Of a DNA stretch of 64,000 nt, positions 17,596 through 26,969 are shown piece by piece. The notes below the pieces were generated by a model. That model searched no databases. It was not told where the DNA came from and worked only from the letters and a program-made list of their open reading frames with translations. The first letter of the stretch is position 1. Each line of letters opens with the position of its first letter. Both the position numbers and the translations under genes were made by a program. The DNA lies in NCBI GenBank assembly GCA_026936335.1, contig JAPMXV010000016.1, positions 62,001 to 126,000 on the forward strand. The letters run 5' to 3'. The stretch is from Mantamonas sphyraenae (lineage: Eukaryota; CRuMs; Mantamonadidae).

Positions 17596-18840
17596 TCATT
17601 TGTTCACAGTTGGATCCTCAACGTTGTTCACAGCAAGATATTCGGGTGTGGTGAGCTGAGACACAATTCCAATGATGATTCCGCTGAGGTAGCCCAGCCG
17701 CACAGCGACCTTGAAACTGACGAGCATGCTTCCGATGGAAAACCCGGCCGGGTTTTGCTTCTGCATGACCAAGGCAGTCTCAAACTTGGACGGGTCCGGT
17801 GACAGGGCAGCCATCTCAGACACAAGCTGCTCCGTATACCAGGTGATGGTGCGCGGGGTGCTCATTCGCCACAGCAACAGTACCATGGGAAACACCACAG
17901 AGATCACCGTCGACATCGCATAGAATCGTCGTTCAGGAATGAGAAACATAAACATGGCACCCGACAGCACAAGGGTGGTGGTGACGATGATAGGCACGGA
18001 CACCACATTTGTGTCCCAGCTCACCTCGTCCATGACCCTATGCTGTGTCCAGATCAGCCGCACCAAATTCCTGTGGTCATCCTCACTCAGAGACTGTCCA
18101 CGCATAACCTTGTCGTGCATGATCTGCACCTTGCGTTGCACCGCAACCGCAAAGTTCCTCATGTTCAACACCACGAGGAGAACTTGCAACAGAGCCGCCG
18201 CCAGCTGCGAGTAGATTCCGTTCATGGTGAGAAACGCAAGGTCTTTGATGGGTGCAGGGAACACAGGGAAGTGAAGGATGTACAGGTTGCCCACTGTGAG
18301 GATGCCAAGGAAAAACACCATGGTGATGAGAAAGGCGCGGCGGCTCACCGCGTCCACCTCTTCCCGAGAGGACGGGCAGTGTTGTTGCATGAAGCTGAGG
18401 GCTGCACACAGATGGACACGGCCATACGCATACGACAACACAGCCAGGATGACAAAAGAGCCGTCTCCCAACGCGTGCCAAAGGACCAGGATCAGGTTGG
18501 ACTGGAAGAATGCTGGTGCAAGCGTGCTAAGGATTGCAAAAAGCCAGAAAAGGGACCACAGACCGCGAAGTAGTCCCATGCATCCGTCGGTGAGGACCGG
18601 CAACATCAAATCGGCAGGAGTCACGCGCACAGCCGCTCGCTGAGGTTCCAAACGAGGCAACTTGACCCGAAACTCCTCGTCTTCACCCCACGCATCGTTG
18701 CTCAACACACGCTCCAGGCCTCGCACATCATCCTCTGTAATCCAATAGCCCACAAAGTTGAGGGTCGCCATGCAAGCCCGCAACCACCGCATGGGCTTTC
18801 GTGGCAAGTCTGCACCACGGTCCAACAAAGCACGATCCAT
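17596..18840 (-). CDS. Seven-helix membrane protein, gustatory-receptor-like candidate
   Basis: The 414-residue intronless frame has seven hydrophobic segments, for example LWSLFWLFAILSTLAPAFF (1), AFLITMVFFLGILTVGNLY (3), VSVPIIVTTTLVLSGAMFMF (5), STVISVVFPMVLLLW (6) and YLSGIIIGIVSQL (7). The N-terminal ~90 residues are polar. A long charged stretch lies between helices 4 and 5 (NFAVAVQRKVQIMHDKVMRG to SEDDHRNLVRLIWTQHRVMD), and a shorter one precedes helix 7 (LVMQKQNPAGFSIGSM). This layout, with a helical loop between TM4 and TM5 and a compact final helix after a short anchor region, resembles the insect gustatory/odorant receptor superfamily and the GRL proteins described in protists. I see no G-protein-coupled-receptor motif. 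The function assignment is inference; an unrelated polytopic protein is the main alternative. Confidence 0.55.
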   Translation of the reverse strand: MDRALLDRGADLPRKPMRWLRACMATLNFVGYWITEDDVRGLERVLSNDAWGEDEEFRVKLPRLEPQRAAVRVTPADLMLPVLTDGCMGLLRGLWSLFWLFAILSTLAPAFFQSNLILVLWHALGDGSFVILAVLSYAYGRVHLCAALSFMQQHCPSSREEVDAVSRRAFLITMVFFLGILTVGNLYILHFPVFPAPIKDLAFLTMNGIYSQLAAALLQVLLVVLNMRNFAVAVQRKVQIMHDKVMRGQSLSEDDHRNLVRLIWTQHRVMDEVSWDTNVVSVPIIVTTTLVLSGAMFMFLIPERRFYAMSTVISVVFPMVLLLWRMSTPRTITWYTEQLVSEMAALSPDPSKFETALVMQKQNPAGFSIGSMLVSFKVAVRLGYLSGIIIGIVSQLTTPEYLAVNNVEDPTVNK

Positions 18841-18926
18841 TTCGTTTGCTTGATTGACATGGCGCCGTCGTCACCCACCCCCCTCCCTTTTCCTTATTGT
18901 GAGCGTGTCTTTGCACATGTGATTGC

Positions 18927-20353
18927 TCACAGTTTAGCTCGGAGCCTACCGCGCATGGTTGCGCTGGTCTGTTCCGCTTCTGCACCTTGCTCCTCCACCT
19001 TGTCTTTGTTCTTGCCACCACTGCTGTCATTGGTGCCACTGCTGCTGGATGATGACGAAGAGGATGCAGAGTCTTCGTTCCCGTCCACGTCGCTGTCCTG
19101 CTCCAGATCGGGGCGCGGCGGAAGCTCCTTGACCAGAAACTGTCTTAGTGAGGGAAGCACCAAGTTGGGATGGGTCAAGTGGACGTGGTGGCCACCCTCT
19201 TCCAGCTTGACAGTGGTCAACACGCCGTTCTTCTCCAGAATAGCTGCACGCGACCAGACAATGTCGCCCAGGTAGGGCATGTAGCCGTCCTCAGCCCACA
19301 CAAACAGCACGGGGCAACGGATGTGTCGAAGCACCTCTTCACTCTGCTCCTCATGTGTCCACCACGGCGTCGGCAAACGCAGACGCGGGTCGGTGCGCCA
19401 CGTCAGCCCTCGTTTGAGCTCCTTCACACCGCGTTCCGCCAGCTTGGCAGCGCCTTCCAGTGTCATCTCTGGCACACCCTTTTGCCACCGCTGCACCATC
19501 TTGTCGATGGACGGGTAGAACGGGCGTGTGCGATGCCGCGTGTCCTTGATCCTGTGCAAGAGGCCTGTTGTGTCAGCAAGCTGCGCTTTTCCGGCCTCCG
19601 AAAACGCAACCATGCTCTCACCTGTCCACGTAGCGTCGCAGAGCCGGCACAAGTTGGTTCAGCGGCCTGGTCCAAATGCCCATGATGTCTAGCAGCACCA
19701 GGCGTGTCACCCGCTCCGGATATGCGGCGGTCACTGCAGAGGCAGGTGTGTGTCAGTAGCCGCTTTCTCCCCTTTCCCCGGCGGCACCCCACCTCTCTCT
19801 CCCTCCCTGGGTCCTACGTACCAAGTTGGGCCACATTACCACCCATGCTGTGTGCCAGGAACGCATATCGGTCCCACTCGAGCAACTCGGCCACAATCAC
19901 CGTGTCGCTCACGTGGTCAAACAAGTCGTACTGTGCATAGCATGCACGAGTGAGTGAGTCACACACAGCCATCCACACCCTTCCCATTATGCCCTCGCAC
20001 GATCTCTCGCTCACCGCCCTTTCTCGCACAATGCCACTTACCCTGCGTGTGCCGCTGGTGTGGTCCGAAAACCCGTGGCCTGCGAAATCCAGGGCAAACA
20101 CAGTGTGGCCTTCCTTGGCCAGCTGCTCACACAGTGGGTCAAAGCTGCCACAGTTGTCCAACCATCCGTGCAATGCCATGATCGGTTCGTCTTGCGACGC
20201 CTCGTTGGCCTCGGACGGCGTCCACAGCTTGCCAGCCATGCGCCGCGACCCAGGCTTGATGCGCACCTGGGTCTCAAACACCTGCACCAAGCCATCAGCC
20301 ACCGTTCGTCGAGACGTGCTCATCACCAAAGGCTGTCGATTCTTCTTTCCCAT
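18927..20353 (-). CDS. Alpha/beta hydrolase, serine-hydrolase-like (SERHL type)
   Basis: Four exons on the minus strand, 20042-20353, 19822-19930, 19622-19733 and 18927-19551, with short GT-AG introns (111, 88 and 70 bp), give 385 residues. The fold is shown by IMALHGWLDNCGSFDPLCEQ (HGW with oxyanion residues), VFALDFAGHGFSDH, the nucleophile elbow FLAHSMGGNVAQ (Ser of H-S-M-G-G), RLVLLDIMGI, and the late acid and histidine regions VLFVWAEDGYMPY and EEGGHHVHLTHP. These match the MhpC-like serine-hydrolase-like family; substrates of SERHL proteins are not well known. The C-terminal ~60 residues are a Ser/Asp/Glu-rich extension with a basic end, absent from typical members. Location is cytosolic or peroxisomal; I see no clear targeting signal. 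The start was taken as the first ATG (20353); the next in-frame ATG is 10 codons on. Confidence 0.85.
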
Positions 20354-20539
20354 GGCCGCTCCAGGTCTGTTTTGCTGGCTAAAAGGGGGCTGCCTTGTGT
20401 GGGCTCATCCACAATTGAAAGACCCCACAATTCTCATGTGCAAGTTTGAGTCGCATACTTAATGTCCTCCTCGGGCTTGGGGCAACCATGTTCACACGTT
20501 TGTGCGAACGGCGGAACAACTCAAACTCAGTTCGGTCCG

Positions 20540-23068
20540 ATGCGGGTCGAGTTTGCGGTGCTGGTGCTGCTGCTATTGCTGTGCTCTGTGTCGGCAACAC
20601 GGCACGTGCGCGGGGACAGGGAAGGCTGGTCACGAGGCAAGCGGGTGGAAGGGAACACACGAATCAAGCTCACGTTTTTCCTGCAGCTGCGAGACGTGGA
20701 GGGTTTGAAGAAAAAGCTGCATCAGATCAGCGATCCGCTGCACCCGCTGTATGGCACTCAGCAGTCGCAGAGTGAGGTGAGAGCGCGACACGGTGCTCAT
20801 CCGGATCACTTGAAATCATTGCACAACTGGTGCGCCGTCCACAAGGCCACCTGTCAAGTGGACATCCATGACCACAGTGTCGCCGTCTCCATGAACGCGT
20901 ACGAGGTCGAGCGTGCATTTGACGTGCAGCTTCACCAATGGCGGGCACCTGACGGCACCACACGAATTCTCACCGACCAGGAGCTTCAGCGTCCCAGCGA
21001 TCTGCACTTTGTGCTGCTTGTCACAGGTGTGTCCGAGTTCTTCCAACACATCCGCGAGCCAAACACGGCAGCCAGATCATCCTTTGAGGCTGTCGTGCCA
21101 AACACACAGGGTAAAGTCAACCTCCTCTATGCAAGCAGCGGTGGTGAAACCAGGATGCTTGCCATTACGTTTGTTTGTGACAACGGCCAAGACGCAGTCA
21201 TGGATGTCGCCAAACGCCTCTGCTTCAATTCCACCACGGGAGTCTACCTCGACAGGATGGAGATTCAGATCACGCGGAAGGTCACTCTTTTTGGCTTGCA
21301 ATCGACCATGCTGTACGACAGCAAGACGGTGAGCCTCAAGCAGGGAATCGGCGTCTGGGCCTTTGGGAAACAGTACGTGTTGGTGCGTGTGACCCTGCCA
21401 CTGGGTGTGATGGCCACGGTGAGCTTGACGGTGATCAAAAGCGACGGCAGCACCTGGTTGCAATCCTCCGAGGAGTATGGTCATGACTTGATGGCCACCC
21501 CCGATGCACTCAAAGCCTTCTATGGCATTCCAGCGAATCTGTTTGTCAATGGCAGCAATTCAAATTCGGGCGTCGTGTTTGCGTCGTACACGACAACTTC
21601 TGGGCCGAGCTCGGCCGATCTGCAGAAGTTCAGAAATGCGTTCGATTTGTGGTCGGATGCCAAAACCTACCGGGATGCTGGTTCCAATCCGTTCACAGGC
21701 AACAACGTGGATGACGAGGCCAGTTTGGACCAACAGGTGATCAACGCCATGTCCTGTGGCTTGGAGAATGTGTGCGTCTTTCAGCAATCGTCCGAATTTG
21801 TTCTGGAGACGCTCATGTTCTTGTTGAATGGTTTCCAGGGCTCTCCAACCATGGAGCTCAAGAGAATGCCCGTGGTGAGTGTGTCCTACGGTGCAGACGA
21901 AACACAGGCATGGGTGCGTGCTCGCAAGACGTCCATTGAACAGGCCTTGATCCTGTACAGCTTCTACGGGGGCACCGTGATCACGTCATCTGGTGATGAC
22001 GGGGTGGGGGGTGTCTCTCGTGGGTGCTACCCATTCGTGCCGACGTACCCCGCGACTGCACCGTATGTGACATCCGTTGGGGCAACACGATGGACACGGA
22101 ACGGCCGACCGTTTTGCAGCCTGGCGTCGGGCAGCCTGGACATGAGCGAGTGTGCAGAGATCAGTGAGGAAGTGCTCGACGCGGGCATTGCCAAAGGACT
22201 GATCACACCCGGGGGTGGCTTTTCCAACTTGTGGTCTCTGCAAGAGGATGCGCCACATCAGGTGGAAGCCGTGGAGGAGTGGCGATCGGGCGCCCTGCGT
22301 GACGGACAGCTCCCACCGCTCTCCCACTTCAACCAGACCGGAGCTGGCTTCCCCGACGTGGCCTTGGTGGGAGCCAACTACCCGGTTTTTGTTGACGGCA
22401 AGGTCTCGATGCAGTTTGGAACCAGCGCAAGCACACCGCTGTTTGCCTCCATGATTGCGCTGATCAACCACTTCCGCTTCCAGAAAAACATGACAGGCAT
22501 GGGCTATCTCAACCCGTTTCTCTACAAAGTCGCCAAGATGCACCCTGAAGCCTTCCGCGACGTCACCGTGGGCAAAAATGGCTGTGGAAGGAACACGGCA
22601 ACCTGTTGCTCGTACTTCTTCCGTGCTCGCCGTGGCTGGGATCCCGTGTCTGGATTGGGCAGTCCCAACTTTGCAGCACTGTTGCAGGTTGCACTGAATC
22701 CGAAACTGCTGCTTGACAACAGCACACTTGTGGGAGTTGCCAGCCAGGGCGAGCGGGGCATGCAGGGGATGCAAGGGATGCAAGGGATGCAAGGGATGCA
22801 AGGGATGCAAGGGATGCAAGGGATTCCAGGTGTGGCTGGCAGCCAAGGACCTGCAGGCACAGCAGGATCTGCTGGACCTCGCGGCGAACAAGGCCCCCGC
22901 GGCCAGCAGGGACCATCTGGGCCAGCTGGATCATCAGACAACACCACACTCTTGTACATGGCCATCATCATCAGCGCCTGTGCCCTTGTGGGCGTTGTCG
23001 TGGTGGCAGTGCGACAGCAGAACCAACGCGCACCCCGCAGGAATGTCGACGACTACGTGCGAATGTGA
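20540..23068 (+). CDS. Membrane-anchored sedolisin (S53 peptidase) with collagen-like stalk
   Basis: Sedolisins (TPP1/kumamolisin family) are secreted or lysosomal acid serine peptidases with a Ser-Glu-Asp triad. I chose ATG 20540 over 20462 because it opens a signal peptide, MRVEFAVLVLLLLLCSVSAT. The 842 residues comprise a pro-domain (~40-190), an unusual ~110-residue insert, and a catalytic domain from ~MATPDALKAFYGIP. Catalytic candidates are Glu393 and Asp397 (DDEASLDQQV), Asp486 in TSSGDDGVGG, and Ser629 in FGTSASTPLF; a calcium-site-like end is near RGWDPVSGLGSPNF. After the enzyme come seven GMQ triplets and further Gly-X-Y triplets (~740-795), then a membrane helix (MAIIISACALVGVVVVAV) and a 16-20 residue basic tail. 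Several NxS/T sites are present. A collagen-stalk anchor on a sedolisin is unusual. No intron. Confidence 0.9.
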   Translation: MRVEFAVLVLLLLLCSVSATRHVRGDREGWSRGKRVEGNTRIKLTFFLQLRDVEGLKKKLHQISDPLHPLYGTQQSQSEVRARHGAHPDHLKSLHNWCAVHKATCQVDIHDHSVAVSMNAYEVERAFDVQLHQWRAPDGTTRILTDQELQRPSDLHFVLLVTGVSEFFQHIREPNTAARSSFEAVVPNTQGKVNLLYASSGGETRMLAITFVCDNGQDAVMDVAKRLCFNSTTGVYLDRMEIQITRKVTLFGLQSTMLYDSKTVSLKQGIGVWAFGKQYVLVRVTLPLGVMATVSLTVIKSDGSTWLQSSEEYGHDLMATPDALKAFYGIPANLFVNGSNSNSGVVFASYTTTSGPSSADLQKFRNAFDLWSDAKTYRDAGSNPFTGNNVDDEASLDQQVINAMSCGLENVCVFQQSSEFVLETLMFLLNGFQGSPTMELKRMPVVSVSYGADETQAWVRARKTSIEQALILYSFYGGTVITSSGDDGVGGVSRGCYPFVPTYPATAPYVTSVGATRWTRNGRPFCSLASGSLDMSECAEISEEVLDAGIAKGLITPGGGFSNLWSLQEDAPHQVEAVEEWRSGALRDGQLPPLSHFNQTGAGFPDVALVGANYPVFVDGKVSMQFGTSASTPLFASMIALINHFRFQKNMTGMGYLNPFLYKVAKMHPEAFRDVTVGKNGCGRNTATCCSYFFRARRGWDPVSGLGSPNFAALLQVALNPKLLLDNSTLVGVASQGERGMQGMQGMQGMQGMQGMQGMQGIPGVAGSQGPAGTAGSAGPRGEQGPRGQQGPSGPAGSSDNTTLLYMAIIISACALVGVVVVAVRQQNQRAPRRNVDDYVRM
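22757..22831 (+). repeat. 9-bp GGGATGCAA tandem repeat coding Gly-Met-Gln
   Basis: Seven tandem nine-base units (GGGATGCAA, with the first GGCATGCAG) encode GMQ triplets at residues ~740-760 of the sedolisin. They merge into non-identical Gly-X-Y triplets (GIPGVAGSQGPAG and onward), so the DNA expansion extends a collagen-like segment in steps of one triplet. Near-perfect unit identity suggests recent slippage and probable length variation. Confidence 0.92.
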
Positions 23069-23105
23069 GTGACACATGCTGTGATGGAACAAAAGCCCTC
23101 ATCTG

Positions 23106-25031
23106 TTATTCTCGCTTCCCAAGCAAGCGCACACACATCACGCCGGCGTCGTTTCGCCACACCTGCACATCGACCTCGTCCCCGAGCATCCTCCACGCCA
23201 TCTTCCACACAGCCACAGCCTCTTTGTTCTGCACATGACTGCCAAGCAGTTCGCGCTGCAGATCCACCGCCACCATGGCGTCGTCGCCCGGCACTTCGCT
23301 CAGGCGCGCACGCATTGCCTCGTGCAGAGTCTCCACGCTGCGCTGTGCCTGCTCCACGGCGTCACGTCGCTGTCTGTGCATACGCTCAAGCAGCACCCAC
23401 AGCAGCACAATCACCATCTCGACGCCCACCACCTGCTGCCATCGCAACGTTTCTACGCCACACCAAACCCACGCCAACGGCCCATCCAGGTCGCACTTTT
23501 CACGCACCGTGTCCAGCATCCACTCTGGCAACGTGTCTTTGGCCCACGGCAGCGCCGCAAGCGTGATCATCGCCAGCAACGTCAGCACCTGCACCAGCGT
23601 CCATACGACGCCAGAGCCCTGTCGAGACTCGTCCGCCTTTTCCACGACCACCAGCTCCTTCAAGTTGTGTTGCATGCGAGCCCACCGCGCCTTGCTTGTG
23701 TTGGTGACAAGCTGGCGCCTCGCCCGCTTCAGTGTTTCCGAATTCACGTCCTTCTCCTCGCTACCGCTGGTGCTTGTGGCTGCCCCCGAGTACGCACGAT
23801 TGCCTCGGTTGGTTTCTTGCAATCGTGCCAGCAGCTGCTGACGCGAGCTGCCCACTCCCTCGCCGCTGTCTTTGCTCTCCATGCTCGACGCACTCCCGGG
23901 CACCATTGCCCCCTGCATGCGGTACCTGTACGCTGCTGCTGCTGCTGCTGCTGGTGTTTGCTTGGCTTTGCTCTTGGCTTGGCTCACCAGCACCTGGCGT
24001 TCGCTCTTGGGCACCACACGCGGCGTGCGTGCCATCCATGCCGCCCCGCCGCCTCGCATCGACTGTGTCTGGGTCGTCCTCCTGACAGGTCCCACAACCT
24101 CCTCCTCCTCTTCTTCCTCCTCTTCCTCCTCCTCATCATCCTCCTCCTCCATGGCTACCCGTGTGCGTTTGGGTGCTGTGCCTCGCCCCAGCGACTGTGC
24201 ACCTCCCTCGTTGTCCGATTGACCCGCTTGATCGTCCTCGTCGTCCGCTCCACGCTTGGACGGGGTCAGATACTTGGCATTCTTGGCCATCTGCCGTGCC
24301 AGCATGGCTTGTGCCTGTGACCGCGGCGTGCCAGCTTTGATCGGCGACGACCGCGTCTTCGCCTTGGGGGTCAGAAGTGCCTCCAGAGTGGCTCGCTTTT
24401 CTGCACCCCGCTCTTCCTCGTCCACCTCGGCTGCAGCCGCGCGCTCCTCAAACCTTGCTTCCTCTTCCTGCTTCCTTCTTGCCTCGGCCGCCTTGCGCTT
24501 CTCCGTCAGCGCCAGAAGTTCTCGGTTGCGCGCTGTACGCTCCTGCAATGTCATCCGCGCCGCAGTTGACGTCTCTGTGCGCGCCACCTTGCGCTCAGGC
24601 TTTGCCGTTGCCTTGCCGCCCTTGGAATTTTGCTTTCGTACAGGCGTCACATGCACCACCAGTTCCTCGTCCTCGCTTTCTTCCTCGCTCTCTTCTTCCT
24701 CGTCCTCGGGTGCCTTGCGCTTCCGTGCCTGACGTCCGTTGGCGACAGCGCGCGGAAACTCGACCAACGCCCACGCCTGCTCTGCTTTCTGCTTCAACTC
24801 CTTGGCAAGCTTGTTGCGTGCGACACCAGACATCCCCAACTGCTGCACGAGGTCATCCAACACGTCGTACTCAAGATATCCAAACAGATTCCCCTTTTTC
24901 AGTTTCGCCTCGTACTCGGGCAGCCACGAGTCCATGGAAAAGTCCTTCCCGGCCTTCTCGGCCACTTTTTCCATTTGTTTAATGTACTGCGTCTTGAACG
25001 AGTACAAATTCACTCGCACCATCGTGACCAT
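23106..25031 (-). CDS. LEM/HeH-MAN1-like inner nuclear membrane protein
   Basis: The 641-residue intronless frame starts MVTMVRVNLYSFKTQYIKQM (a second ATG is three codons on). Features in order: an N-terminal helical region ~30-85 (SWLPEYEAKLKKGNLFGYLE, then DVLDDLVQQLGMSGVARNKL) that could be a SAP/HeH-type fold; a long disordered middle with acidic and basic clusters, nuclear-localisation-like KKRK patches and an uninterrupted Glu run near residue 310; two membrane helices (VWTLVQVLTLLAMITLAAL and VVGVEMVIVLLWVLLERM) separated by ~35 residues with two Cys and two Trp; and a C-terminal domain with AVAVWKMAWRMLGDEVDVQV. This order resembles Src1/Heh1/MAN1 proteins, which tether chromatin to the inner nuclear membrane and end in a MAN1-Src1 C-terminal winged helix. 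Assignment rests on architecture and short motifs only. Confidence 0.6.
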   Translation of the reverse strand: MVTMVRVNLYSFKTQYIKQMEKVAEKAGKDFSMDSWLPEYEAKLKKGNLFGYLEYDVLDDLVQQLGMSGVARNKLAKELKQKAEQAWALVEFPRAVANGRQARKRKAPEDEEEESEEESEDEELVVHVTPVRKQNSKGGKATAKPERKVARTETSTAARMTLQERTARNRELLALTEKRKAAEARRKQEEEARFEERAAAAEVDEEERGAEKRATLEALLTPKAKTRSSPIKAGTPRSQAQAMLARQMAKNAKYLTPSKRGADDEDDQAGQSDNEGGAQSLGRGTAPKRTRVAMEEEDDEEEEEEEEEEEEVVGPVRRTTQTQSMRGGGAAWMARTPRVVPKSERQVLVSQAKSKAKQTPAAAAAAAYRYRMQGAMVPGSASSMESKDSGEGVGSSRQQLLARLQETNRGNRAYSGAATSTSGSEEKDVNSETLKRARRQLVTNTSKARWARMQHNLKELVVVEKADESRQGSGVVWTLVQVLTLLAMITLAALPWAKDTLPEWMLDTVREKCDLDGPLAWVWCGVETLRWQQVVGVEMVIVLLWVLLERMHRQRRDAVEQAQRSVETLHEAMRARLSEVPGDDAMVAVDLQRELLGSHVQNKEAVAVWKMAWRMLGDEVDVQVWRNDAGVMCVRLLGKRE

Positions 25032-25076
25032 GATCCAAAAAAATCCGCTGGGTCAGACGACGCTCCCCCGTTTTGT

Positions 25077-25722
25077 TCATTCTTTGTTCTTGATGCTCAC
25101 CTGCGAGGCAATCTCGGCAATGCTCTCGATCGTCTCGGTCGGGTACAGTGTCACGGTAGAGCTCTTCATGCCCGTCATGTTGTTGAGCGAGTTGAGGTAC
25201 TGCAGGGCCACCAGGTAGTCTGCCGCTCGGCAGGATCCATCGGGGATGGCATCCGCCAGCAGCTGGATGCTCTTGGCCTCTGCTCGCGCCATGATTTGCT
25301 TCGCCTCTGCCTCACCACGGGCAGTGTTCAGGCGGCTCTGTTTCTGGCCTTCGGCCAGAAGCACCAGACGTGCAGCACGACCACGGCTCTGGATGATGGC
25401 ACTCTCGCGGTCGCCATCGGCGCGCAGCACCGTCGAACGGCGCTCGCGCTCCTCCTGGATCTGGTTCTCCATCGCCACCTTGATGTCGCGAGGCGGAATG
25501 ATGTTCACAATCTCCACGCGCACAATCGACACGCCCCAGCGCTCTGCATCGGGCTTGGTCTTGTCCATCAACTCTGCGTTGATCAGTTCTCGCGATGAGA
25601 ACGTGTCGTCCAACGTCATCTTGGCCATGATGTTACGCAGCGTCGTCTGTGTAAGCAGTTCCACCGCGTCGGGCAGGTTCTGGATCTTGAACACAGCCAG
25701 CTTCGGATCGGTCACGCGGTAG

Positions 25723-25759
<37 letters not shown>

Positions 25760-26900
25760 GGTGATTTGTTTTGTGTGCGTGTGACAAAGGATGGGGTTGT
25801 GGATGTGCCACAAGTCTCGGTGTGAGCCTGCCGTCGTGCTCTCGCCGGCCAGAAACCCTCCCGTGTGCAAACTCACCACAAGGGCGTCGATCTCAATCTG
25901 CACTGTGTCCTTCGTGATCACGTTTTGGCTGTACACGATTGGCCGGACAACATGCGTGTGTGTGTGAGTGTCGTGTGGGAGAGTGCGGTGCCTTGGGTTG
26001 CGTGTCTGCTGCGTGCACACAAATCGACGGTGGAAAACAAAGGCACCGAGGCCCACTTGGCCCACTTACTGGCCGAAATCAATCACGTGCTCGCGCAAGT
26101 CGATGCGGTCCGTCGTGCGGCGCACCTCCTGCATGTTGCCACCGCTCACTTGCAGATAGCGCCAGTGGATAACGCGGGGCATGTCCACAAAGGGGATCAG
26201 CAGATGCAGGCCGGGCTTCAGCGTCGCGTGGTACTTGCCAAAGCGCTCTACACACCGAAACGGACACAGCCACGTTCACACACACACACACAGCGTTGAG
26301 ACACAGATGCAGAGCGCAGGGCGGAGCACACGCAACGGACATGGAGCAGCACGCGTGTGTTAGCAAGGCGCAAAAGAGGGAGGGATGGAGTTTGGCAAGC
26401 TTTGACGAAAGCACCCCGGACAAAACACGCGTACACAGCCACACACGGACACACACACGCACACAAATCGTGTCCACTGTGTACAAACACACCACCACAC
26501 CACAGCACACAATGTTGCACGCGACATCCTCTCCCACAGCACGCAGCGCACGTCGCAAACCGCAACGAGCAGGTTTCCCACCATCAGCTGCTGCAAACTC
26601 CATGTGAACGCGAACCCACCCAGTCGCCGCACACGCACATCCACACGCACATCCACACGTGTACACCCAACATGCCCTCCATCTTCTATGCACTCACACC
26701 ACGACGTCACAATGGGTCCACTACACAGCTGCGCAGGCGGGGAACAACCACAGCACGGTCAACTCACCGACAATCATCACCTCGGCGTGCTTGATGATCT
26801 TCATGGAGTACACCAGGAAGATCACCAGGCCGATAATCACCAGCGCAAAGATGATAAAGAATGCAGCCACAGAGCCACTCTCCTCAGGAGTCAAGGCCAT
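25077..26900 (-). CDS. Band-7/SPFH (stomatin-like) membrane protein
   Basis: SPFH proteins oligomerise on membranes and organise lipid or protease microdomains. Four exons on the minus strand, 26768-26900, 26070-26247, 25877-25928 and 25077-25724, give 336 residues; introns are 520, 141 and 152 bp. An N-terminal membrane helix (FFIIFALVIIGLVIFLVY) is followed by the Band-7 core: VERFGKYHATLKPGLHLLIP, VIDFGHQNVITKDTVQIEID across the exon 2/3 junction, ALVYYRVTDPKLAVFKIQN, LTQTTLRNIMAKMTLD, ERWGVSIVRVEIVNIIPP and a long helical segment with ARGEAEAKQIMARAEAKSIQ. This arrangement is closest to stomatin or stomatin-like-2-type proteins, so plasma, mitochondrial or ER membrane are all possible. 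Introns 1 and 3 contain (CA/GT)n tracts. The start codon is 69 bp from that of the divergent coiled-coil gene. Confidence 0.9.
25726..25757 (+). repeat. (GT)n microsatellite at a 3' splice site
   Basis: An uninterrupted (GT)16-like run lies immediately upstream, in transcript sense as (CA)n, of the acceptor of Band-7 exon 4 (exon begins at 25724 on the minus strand). It stands where a polypyrimidine tract would be expected. Length variation here could affect splicing. Confidence 0.9.
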
Positions 26901-26969
26901 GGCAGCAAAAAGGGGTCTTCGTTGGCCGCTGCAGCGCCTCCGCCGCAGCCGCCAAGTCGTTTTCCAGAA

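Noticed and set aside
20462-20539. Upstream ATG at 20462 as the sedolisin start
   Set aside because: It would put 26 polar residues ahead of a good signal peptide that begins at ATG 20540.
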